Shown here piece after piece: positions 24,894-29,760 of a stretch of DNA of 29,760 nucleotides. Numbering within the stretch: position 1 is the first letter of the stretch; each line of letters opens with the position of its first letter. Origin of the DNA: UBA2897 sp036733925 (lineage in GTDB: Bacteria > Bacillota > Negativicutes > Selenomonadales > Selenomonadaceae); the NCBI GenBank assembly GCA_036733925.1, contig DAIMZO010000023.1, positions 1 through 29,760 of the forward strand, in the 5' to 3' direction. A program made the translations under genes and the position numbers. A model generated the notes under the pieces. It was not told the origin of the DNA and made no database searches. It was given only the letters and a program-made list of their open reading frames with translations.

Positions 24894-24955
24894 GCCATCA
24901 TCAGGATGCGGGTTGCTATCCCTGCATCGACGGGGCCTCCTTTCCCCGTTTCGGC
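24894..24955 (-). ncRNA. Hammerhead ribozyme, type II (copy 2)
   Basis: Reading the minus strand 5' to 3': GCC (stem II) directly after the TAA of the upstream gene, GAAA (24952-24949), a 6-bp stem III (ACGGGG with CCCCGT, 8-base loop), C as nucleotide 17 (triplet GTC, the classical site), stem I (GATGC with GCATC, with GGG/CCC pairing further in), CTGATGA (24904-24898), one extra T, and GGC closing stem II. Cleavage is predicted between 24929 and 24928. Compared with copy 1 the core is identical while both hairpins differ in sequence and length yet still pair, which is covariation. Confidence 0.9.
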
Positions 24956-25246
24956 TTAACGGTAAATGTCGTACATTACGCGGCTGCGCGAATCGTCGTC
25001 ATTCCACCACTCTGTTTCAAGTAGTTTGACCGTCGCTTTCAGATTCAGCCCGTACCGAGTGTCGGTAAGTGTTTCGTAGACTGGGATGCTGACTTCTGTC
25101 CAAACCGCTCCATCTTTGCAAATGATAATCTTGCGAATGGTTTCGCCTTCAACCTCGCCTCTCTCTTTGTAGCTTCCATCGTCGCTGTGCTTGTTGATAA
25201 ACTCGATTTTTTCCGTGTTGTAATCGTTCAAAGTTGCATGTCTCAT
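24956..25246 (-). CDS. Small phage protein, unknown
   Basis: A 96-residue product: RHATLNDYNTEKIEFINKHS, KERGEVEGETIRKIIICKDGA, then VSIPVYETLTDTRYGLNLKATVKLLETEWW. It looks like a small all-beta protein; no family is recognised. GGGAGG precedes the ATG. The stop codon TAA touches hammerhead ribozyme 2, so a ribosome terminating here would physically cover the first strand of the ribozyme. Confidence 0.65.
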   Translation of the reverse strand: MRHATLNDYNTEKIEFINKHSDDGSYKERGEVEGETIRKIIICKDGAVWTEVSIPVYETLTDTRYGLNLKATVKLLETEWWNDDDSRSRVMYDIYR

Positions 25247-25266
25247 TTTGATTTCCTCCCTGCGCC

Positions 25267-25494
25267 TTACTTCTTGAGATATTTAACGAGGTACTTAACG
25301 GTTGTCTTGATGTTATCAACGACCTCTTTTGTGGTCTGTCCAGTTGCAATCGCCATTTCAGCGTAAGCCTGAAACTTAATGACGGCTGCGTCGTGGTCCA
25401 CAAATTCGCTTTCATCGAAGCACTCTTCAGCTGCCCTAATAATCATCTGCTCTGCCTTGTTGAACTCGATTTCCCCGTATCCTTTGTCTTTCAT
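25267..25494 (-). CDS. Small phage protein, unknown
   Basis: A 75-residue, largely helical product with an acidic centre (AAEECFDESEFVDHDAAV) and a C-terminal basic end (KTTVKYLVKYLKK). No family is recognised. The inner ATG is chosen because AGGAGG lies 8 bases upstream; a longer in-frame reading overlaps the previous gene without a ribosome site. It is 19 bases after the 66-residue gene, in the same operon. Confidence 0.62.
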   Translation of the reverse strand: MKDKGYGEIEFNKAEQMIIRAAEECFDESEFVDHDAAVIKFQAYAEMAIATGQTTKEVVDNIKTTVKYLVKYLKK

Positions 25495-25513
25495 TTTTGC
25501 TTCCTCCTGTTTC

Positions 25514-25714
25514 TTAACCGTTAATGTCTTCATTGTTTTCTGCGTTGTCGTAAAAGAAGGAACCTTTGCAACCCCCTGCAATTCCGGCTTTTGCTATATT
25601 CTGTACTGCCTTGCAAAGGAGCTGGTATTGTTCTTCGTTACAGTCTACGAAGCGGCTGACAAATGCTTCGTTGTTAAGCATTTCTATTACGTTGATGTAA
25701 TCTTTCTCGGTCAT
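25514..25714 (-). CDS. Small phage protein, unknown
   Basis: A 66-residue product with helices TEKDYINVIEMLNNEAFVSRF and EQYQLLCKAVQNIAKAG. No family is recognised. It is the first gene of the accessory operon, after a likely promoter at the edge of the N run, with an AAAGGA-type ribosome site. Confidence 0.6.
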   Translation of the reverse strand: MTEKDYINVIEMLNNEAFVSRFVDCNEEQYQLLCKAVQNIAKAGIAGGCKGSFFYDNAENNEDING

Positions 25715-25760
25715 CGTGGCTCATCCTTTCTTTATGTCCCTGTCCCTTATCTTGATTTAA

Positions 25761-25790
25761 TCATACTCCATATTTAATTACTTGTCNNNN
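25761..25790 (-). promoter_or_regulatory. Probable promoter of the accessory operon (partly in gap)
   Basis: On the minus strand the sequence leaving the N run reads GACA (the last four bases of a TTGACA), 17 bases, then TATGAT. The first two bases of the -35 would be in the gap. It is about 50 bases upstream of the 66-residue gene. Confidence 0.55.
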
Positions 25791-25843
25791 NNNNNNNNNN
25801 NNNNNNNNNNNNNNNNNNNNNNNNNNNNNNNNNNNNNNNNNNN
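25787..25843. other. Assembly gap (57 N)
   Basis: A run of 57 N bases in the intergenic stretch between the lysis module and the accessory operon. Flanks are AT-rich, unlike the rest of the window, and probably contain promoters or operators. Confidence 0.95.
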
Positions 25844-25860
25844 ACAGTTACCATAAGCAA

Positions 25861-25880
25861 TACATATATAAATATATGTA
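25861..25880. promoter_or_regulatory. AT-rich palindrome between the two phage operons
   Basis: TACATATA and TATATGTA form a perfect 8-4-8 inverted repeat. It lies beside the assembly gap in the control region between the lysis genes and the accessory operon, where a phage repressor site would be expected. No protein is identified for it. Confidence 0.45.
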
Positions 25881-25886
25881 AACAAT

Positions 25887-25926
25887 AAAAAGAGGGAACA
25901 CAAGGCCGTAGCCCTGCGCTCCCTCT
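25887..25926 (-). terminator. Intrinsic terminator of the lysis module
   Basis: On the minus strand AGAGGGA pairs with TCCCTCT around an inner GGC-TACG-GCC hairpin, followed by TTTTT. It starts one base after the spanin-like gene stop codon. Confidence 0.8.
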
Positions 25927-25927
25927 G

Positions 25928-26404
25928 TCAAAATGCTATTGCGAGAACCAGCCCGCCCGCCGCGACCTGCCATAAGGTCTTCTGGGTCCGTAGCCTGCTC
26001 TCAGTCTTTTCGTGTTCTCTCTCGGATGCCTCGAATGATGCTTTCGCTTTCTGCAATTCGCTGTTCGCTGTCGTCAGCGAGTCGCTCGCCCTCCCGGCCT
26101 GCGTCTTGAGCTGCTGTAACTGCTCCTGCAATGCCTGTACCTGCGTCTGCGATTCGTTGAGCTGTCTCTTGAGCGTTGCGGTCTGCGCCTGCAATTCGCT
26201 CGCCTGCTCCTGCGCTCGCGTCAATGCCTGCTGCGAGATCTGCAACTGACTCTTGAGCTGCGCGTTGTTCCTCGCCAGCTCGGTCAAGTTCGTTTCGAGC
26301 CTCGTCAGCTCGCTTTCCGTCACTGTGTATTCCGCGGAACAATAGCCAGCCGACGCCGGTAGCAGCAACAATCCCGAGAATATCAAGCACAATAGATAAC
26401 GCAT
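25928..26404 (-). CDS. Spanin-like coiled-coil envelope protein
   Basis: The 158-residue product has an N-terminal signal sequence (RYLLCLIFSGLLLLPASAG, with a Cys near the cleavage site), a long Leu/Gln/Glu-rich coiled coil (about 35-130) and a C-terminal hydrophobic segment (WQVAAGGLVLAIAF). An exported N terminus plus C-terminal membrane helix is the layout of unimolecular spanins, which fuse inner and outer membranes at the last step of phage lysis in diderm hosts. The Cys context (AGYC) is not a standard lipobox, so lipidation is uncertain. It is the last gene of the lysis module. A second open frame overlaps it from 26408 to 26001. Confidence 0.65.
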   Translation of the reverse strand: MRYLLCLIFSGLLLLPASAGYCSAEYTVTESELTRLETNLTELARNNAQLKSQLQISQQALTRAQEQASELQAQTATLKRQLNESQTQVQALQEQLQQLKTQAGRASDSLTTANSELQKAKASFEASEREHEKTESRLRTQKTLWQVAAGGLVLAIAF

Positions 26405-26441
26405 TCACTTCACGCACCTTCCCTCGCGGTGTTGTTATCCG

Positions 26442-26834
26442 TCAAGCCTGCCCCGGCTGCGCTGCCGGAGCGTCACTTCCTTCCTGCGTCCCCGTCTCCG
26501 CCGTGACGGTCGTATCTGCCGACTCTGCTGCTGCCGCGTTTTCCTCCGCGGTGATTTCCTTTGCCGTCGCCGCTTCCATCCTGTCGAGCAGCTTCCCGAG
26601 TGCCCAGATAACAAGGTTCACGGTGCCAGGCAGGAAATACATATCGCGGAAGTAGCACCAGCCGCTTTTCCCTGCCGCCGAATCCTTGATGCCGCTCGTA
26701 AGGCCGTCCGCGAACGAGGAAAGTTTCGGCAGGGCATTGTCTTTCAGAAACGAGATTGCCTCACCCTTTGCTTTCGTGGTGATAATCTTGTCTACGCTTT
26801 CGAGTGCTTCTTTCTTGAGTTCTTCGAGTTCCAT
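26442..26834 (-). CDS. Phage protein of unknown function, lysis module
   Basis: A 130-residue product: N-terminal helix ELEELKKEALESVDKIITTK, a middle part FLKDNALPKLSSFADGL, one short hydrophobic stretch around YFLPGTVNLVIWALGKLL, and an Ala/Thr/Glu-rich C-terminal tail. It could be a membrane-associated accessory of the holin system but nothing is diagnostic. I chose the ATG at 26834 because GGAGG lies 8 bases before it; it overlaps the end of the preceding 42-codon gene region only by its ribosome site. Confidence 0.6.
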   Translation of the reverse strand: MELEELKKEALESVDKIITTKAKGEAISFLKDNALPKLSSFADGLTSGIKDSAAGKSGWCYFRDMYFLPGTVNLVIWALGKLLDRMEAATAKEITAEENAAAAESADTTVTAETGTQEGSDAPAAQPGQA

Positions 26835-26850
26835 TTCGGTTTCCTCCTGT

Positions 26851-26979
26851 TCAATGACTGTCTGCAATCTTTCTGTAGATCCTCTGCATTTCTTCCCAAA
26901 TGTCGATGCCCGCGGCCCGGGCGGCTACCTCCAGCCGCGCCGCCGCCTCTGAAATTGCGATGTACTGTAAATTATTCAT
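26851..26979 (-). CDS. Very small phage protein (42 residues), unknown
   Basis: The product is NNLQYIAISEAAARLEVAAR followed by a short helix and IYRKIADSH. The ATG overlaps the amidase stop (ATGAATAA) and has GGAGG 9 bases upstream, which supports real translation. It is mostly helical and soluble. Function is not known. Confidence 0.6.
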   Translation of the reverse strand: MNNLQYIAISEAAARLEVAARAAGIDIWEEMQRIYRKIADSH

Positions 26980-27595
26980 CGCCGCTCGCCTCCTGATTGC
27001 GGTACCAGTTGGCTTTCCCGCGCAATACATCGCCGCCCCGGCTGCCATCCGTCGCCCATGGCTCGAATCGCGGGCTTTCGTCTGTCCCGAGGTATTCGAG
27101 GTCCCAGCGTTCGCAAGTCGTTTTCGGTCCGTATTCTTCGCTGGCTTCGATGCCGTCTTCATTGTCCGCGGCCTCGCCGTGCGTCATAACATGTGCTTTG
27201 TCAATTGTGAGCCATAAGCCGTCGCAGATCGCGCAGATAGCCTGTGCCATGCTCTCAATCTGCGCCGCTGTCGGCGGTTCCTCTCCGAGGTCTTCACTCG
27301 TAGCTCCGACGCAAGCGTTGAGCGTAATGCCGACCGCGCCGCTGTTGCGGTGGTAGGTGTGCGCGAGAATGTCGCTGAGACTCCCGTTGAGGTAAATTCT
27401 GCCCTGCGCGTCGATGCTGACGTGGTAATCGTCAAAGAAGGTCGCGTAATGGCCCGCGGTCCAATGTAAATATACTTTTGGTTCCCGGCCATACTCCCGC
27501 GCCGCTTCCCAAATGCTTTCCCGCGCTTCATCCGCTTTTGCTCGCAATCCTTCGACGCTGATTTCCTGTAAGTCGCTTTTACTGATTACTGCCAT
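26972..27595 (-). CDS. Endolysin: N-acetylmuramoyl-L-alanine amidase (Amidase_2 type)
   Basis: The 207-residue product carries the amidase_2/PGRP zinc enzyme signature: YLHWTAGHYATFFDDYHVSI (first His ligand), HTYHRNSGAVGITLNAC, PTAAQIESMAQAICAIC, then THGEAAD (second His) and C-x-R-W-D-L (third ligand Asp). It would cleave the amide bond between muramic acid and the stem peptide and lyse the host wall. It has no signal peptide, so it needs a holin; the small membrane protein overlapping its start by 17 bases fits that role. GGAGGG lies 8 bases before the ATG. Confidence 0.85.
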   Translation of the reverse strand: MAVISKSDLQEISVEGLRAKADEARESIWEAAREYGREPKVYLHWTAGHYATFFDDYHVSIDAQGRIYLNGSLSDILAHTYHRNSGAVGITLNACVGATSEDLGEEPPTAAQIESMAQAICAICDGLWLTIDKAHVMTHGEAADNEDGIEASEEYGPKTTCERWDLEYLGTDESPRFEPWATDGSRGGDVLRGKANWYRNQEASGDE

Positions 27596-27776
27596 TGTTC
27601 TTTCCCTCCAGCTTTCCGTTGCCGCGCTCCGCTTCTGCGAGTGCCGTGCGCCCGAGATAGCCTATAAGTCCGCTCGCAATGTTTTGCGGTAGTTCCGTGC
27701 TGCCTCCGCAGAATATCGTTGCCAGCAGGGCGATTACAAGGCCCGTACCGACTATCATATCCGTTGTGATTCGCAT
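27579..27776 (-). CDS. Small membrane protein, probable holin
   Basis: The 65-residue product has one clear membrane helix (MIVGTGLVIALLATIFCGG), a second weak hydrophobic patch (IASGLIGYLG) and a charged tail. Its size, its overlap with the amidase gene and the place in a lysis cassette suggest a holin; this is inference from context. A GTG four codons upstream overlaps the previous stop (GTGA) and could be the start instead of the ATG used here. Confidence 0.6.
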   Translation of the reverse strand: MRITTDMIVGTGLVIALLATIFCGGSTELPQNIASGLIGYLGRTALAEAERGNGKLEGKNNGSNQ

Positions 27777-27784
27777 AGCCTCAC

Positions 27785-28156
27785 TCACTCCCTCGCGATA
27801 TGCGGAAGCTCAAGAACCTCTTTGTAGACTTTCGTCACGAGTCCATTGCCTCCCAAATTGTGGTAGGCCTGATACATGAGCGACATATTCTCCATATCCC
27901 TGAGGGGTACGTAGCCCTTCTGCTCATGGTATGTCGCTGACTGTATGATTCGGTCCCTGAGTACAGCGCAAAGGCCGTCCCTGATGGCCCTGCTTTCCTG
28001 CTCCTGCGCTTCCTCTAACGCCCTGCGCTCTCTTTCGTGCCGGTACTTTTCTTCCTCCGCCTGCTTGTCTCGCCGGTGTAGCTTATACATGTAAAGCCCC
28101 CCGAAAAAAGAAAAAGCGGAAGGAAGAATCATGCCGGCGATGCCGATAAAATCCAT
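27785..28156 (-). CDS. Phage membrane-anchored protein, unknown
   Basis: A 123-residue product: N-terminal membrane helix (IAGMILPSAFSFFGGLYMY), a charged coiled coil (RRDKQAEEEKYRHERERR), and a C-terminal soluble part with VLRDRIIQSATYHEQKGYVP and MYQAYHNLGGNGLVTKVYKE. This combination, with the R-D-R-I-I-Q and L-G-G-N-G motifs, is widespread next to holins in Firmicute phages (from memory), without a known function. It starts the membrane part of the lysis module. Confidence 0.72.
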   Translation of the reverse strand: MDFIGIAGMILPSAFSFFGGLYMYKLHRRDKQAEEEKYRHERERRALEEAQEQESRAIRDGLCAVLRDRIIQSATYHEQKGYVPLRDMENMSLMYQAYHNLGGNGLVTKVYKEVLELPHIARE

Positions 28157-28175
28157 CTGTCATCCCTCTGCCTTG

Positions 28176-28478
28176 CTAGAATTTGACTTGATACATCAGA
28201 ACGCCCGCGCAATCCGCGGCGAAGTCCCCGCGGTCGAAGTGGTCGTCAATCCATGCTTCTTTTGCCGCCCCGATTGCCAGCGTCGTTGTCGCGGCCCAAA
28301 ACGGATTGAAATGCGCGTTTCGTCTGAGCTGGTCGTTGATGATGTAGCTGACTCCTGCGTGTGCGAACCTGTCCACGCCAATGTCATTGATACTGTCGTG
28401 AATCGAATCCGCAGAACACGCCGCCGTACCTGCCATCATAATTGTCAGGGTCGCTATCGCTATTCGCAATTTCTTCAT
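28176..28478 (-). CDS. Small YfiM/DUF2279-like lipoprotein
   Basis: The 100-residue product has a signal sequence with Cys at residue 21 (MMAGTAAC) and then DRFAHAGVSYIINDQL, TTTLAIGAAKEAWIDDHF and GDFAADCAGVL. The His near the start, the G-x-x-K-E-x-x-D and the G-D-x-x-A-D patterns match small YfiM/DUF2279-type membrane-associated lipoproteins. GGGAGG lies 8 bases before the ATG. The first 95 bases overlap the 3' end of the reverse transcriptase gene in another frame. Confidence 0.7.
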   Translation of the reverse strand: MKKLRIAIATLTIMMAGTAACSADSIHDSINDIGVDRFAHAGVSYIINDQLRRNAHFNPFWAATTTLAIGAAKEAWIDDHFDRGDFAADCAGVLMYQVKF

Positions 28479-29544
28479 GCTGTCTCCCTCCCTTCACTAG
28501 TACAAGATCTCTCAAAACGCTCTCGGTGAGTTGGTAGCCGTCGCAGTGCTGCAAGATGCCGAGATAGCTCATGAGCGTGTCCCGAACGCTTCTGACGTCG
28601 ACTTCCCCGCGGGCAAATGCTTTCCGCAAGTGCCGTAACCTGTGCTTCATCTTTAGCGCGCTCTTTTTGCGCAGTCTGATGTGATCGCGCCAGATCCGGT
28701 AGCCGCAGAAGTCGACGCCCTGCGCCTCGGAGCGGATGCAAGTCTTGTCGTTGAGCTTGAGTCGTAACCGCTCGCGCATAAAATCGTCCATCGCGAGCCA
28801 GACTTCTCTGAGTGCTTTCCGGTCGTTGTCTACGACGATAATATCGTCCATATAGCGGATGTAGCACTTGCACTTCAAGATGTGTTTCGCGTATTGGTCT
28901 GCCTCGTTCAAATAGAGGTTCGCAAACATCTGCGAGCTTAGATTCCCGATAGGCATTCCGACTCCGGAAAGTCGCTCGCCCGTGAAATCGTAATCATCCG
29001 TCGCGATGCCGAAACCGTGGTCGCTGTAGATAATCTCATGCAGGAGCCACAATAGCCCGCGGTCCTTGACAATGCGCTCAAGAATCCCCATCAGTACATC
29101 GTGGTCGATACGGTAGAAATACTTGCTTACATCCATTTTGAGGACGTATGCCGTGCCGCTCTGCTGCCGCAAATACTCTTTGAGCTTGAGCGTTGCGCGA
29201 TGTACTCCGCCGCCAATCCTGCAACCGTAGGAGGTCGATAAATACCTCCGGTCAAGAATTGGGTTCAGCTGTCGATAGATCGCCCATTGTACGACACGGT
29301 CCCGAAATGGCAGGGCCATGATTAGCCTGCGTTTCGGGTCCCGCACATAAAATTCGTGATACTTGCCGACTTTGTATGTGCGCCAAATTAATTCGTTCTG
29401 AATCTCGATAAGATTTTCCTCAAGGCTCTGCGCGAATTGCATGACTTCCTGTCTGTACCGCTTGCATTTCCTAGCCTCCCTGTATGCGTAATATAAATTC
29501 TCAAAATCGTATATAGCCGGATAGATATTCCCGATTCTCTTCAC
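28384..29544 (-). CDS. Reverse transcriptase of a diversity-generating retroelement
   Basis: The product (386 residues from the GTG at 29544) begins KRIGNIYPAIYDFENLYYAY, the usual start of this RT group. Motifs (counted from the GTG at 29559): KMDVSKYF (141-148, first catalytic Asp), GMPIGNLSSQ (201-210; the I-G-x-x-x-S-Q form typical of DGR enzymes instead of Q-G-x-x-x-S-P), YMDD (236-239) and GVDFCGYRIW. It makes cDNA from a template repeat RNA with errors at adenines and so diversifies a target protein. No maturase or endonuclease domain is present. The GTG at 29544 has GGGG 5 bases upstream, better than the GTG at 29559. A repeat end lies 133 bases upstream. Confidence 0.87.
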   Translation of the reverse strand: MKRIGNIYPAIYDFENLYYAYREARKCKRYRQEVMQFAQSLEENLIEIQNELIWRTYKVGKYHEFYVRDPKRRLIMALPFRDRVVQWAIYRQLNPILDRRYLSTSYGCRIGGGVHRATLKLKEYLRQQSGTAYVLKMDVSKYFYRIDHDVLMGILERIVKDRGLLWLLHEIIYSDHGFGIATDDYDFTGERLSGVGMPIGNLSSQMFANLYLNEADQYAKHILKCKCYIRYMDDIIVVDNDRKALREVWLAMDDFMRERLRLKLNDKTCIRSEAQGVDFCGYRIWRDHIRLRKKSALKMKHRLRHLRKAFARGEVDVRSVRDTLMSYLGILQHCDGYQLTESVLRDLVLVKGGRQHEEIANSDSDPDNYDGRYGGVFCGFDSRQYQ

Positions 29545-29676
29545 ATAATCCCCACTCACCTACCCGCGCCCTTCCAGCCTACGCAATCCTGCGCGCGCCG
29601 TACTAACCGCGGGCATCCGTTTTTATTTTTTGCGCCGGTTCCTCTTGCGTCCCCGGCAGCATGGAAAATGGCCCCT

Positions 29677-29760
29677 TTATTTCTTCGTGTTCTGAACATG
29701 GCCCCGTGAGGTCATGCTTTCTGACGTGCGAAGTAAAGCGGAGCGGAACCCGATGTTGCC
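29677..29760 (-). repeat. End of a DGR template repeat (or variable repeat), cut by the window edge
   Basis: On the minus strand the sequence entering the window translates as GNIGFRSALLRTSESM and 11 more residues, then TAA. N-I-G-F-R-(S/L)-A is the usual end of the C-type-lectin/FGE-like variable region in DGR targets. Its place just upstream of the reverse transcriptase is the common position for the template repeat. No second copy is present in the window, so template and variable copies cannot be told apart here. Confidence 0.7.

Noticed and set aside
28384..29544. Group II intron or retron reverse transcriptase
   Set aside because: There is no maturase or HNH domain and no intron domain V next to the gene; the IGNLSSQ form and the NIGFR repeat end point to a diversity-generating retroelement instead.
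1..29760. CRISPR arrays, tRNA or rRNA genes
   Set aside because: I saw no regularly spaced repeats and no cloverleaf or rRNA-like sequence in the intergenic gaps.

Overview
The window looks like chromosomal DNA of a GC-rich diderm Firmicute, most likely a member of the Negativicutes (Selenomonas/Mitsuokella/Megasphaera type). The reasons are a Gram-positive PolC beside DnaE, SepF, the rimP-nusA-ylxR-L7Ae-infB-rbfA order, strong GGGAGG ribosome binding sites, and a prophage lysis cassette with a spanin-like protein that implies an outer membrane. Genus is inference. Two N runs (22776-22785 and 25787-25843) show that this is a scaffolded draft.

Positions 1-21450 are host housekeeping genes, all on the minus strand. 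Right to left they are: a disrupted yifB/comM, a lipoprotein, a decayed hybrid histidine kinase, priA, sepF, pepD, polC, dnaE, an EamA-type permease, and the operon rimP-nusA-ylxR-L7Ae-infB followed by rbfA. Recognisable promoters precede rimP, sepF and the EamA gene, and intrinsic terminators follow most units. PolC lacks the proofreading exonuclease domain usually inserted in its PHP domain. The EamA gene has a terminator inside its leader.

Positions about 22030-29760 are part of a prophage or related element. It begins exactly inside the conserved QPLEDR codons of yifB, leaving only the last 191 codons of that gene. Next to the junction is an accessory operon of small genes (Lar-like zinc protein, DUF3560 protein, several unknowns). 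Further right is a lysis module: YfiM-like lipoprotein, two small membrane proteins, amidase endolysin and spanin. At the right edge is a diversity-generating retroelement: a reverse transcriptase with the IGNLSSQ and YMDD motifs, preceded by the end of a template or variable repeat that reads GNIGFRSALL. The diversified target gene must lie beyond the window.

The most striking find is a pair of type II hammerhead ribozymes on the coding strand of the accessory operon (23896-23972 and 24894-24955). Each has the full CTGATGA / GAAA core, two closed hairpins that differ in sequence but keep their pairing, and a legal cleavage triplet (GTA and GTC). Both sit between genes, one directly abutting a stop codon, so they would cut the polycistronic phage mRNA. 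Both share an extra U after the CUGAUGA box and a short stem II.
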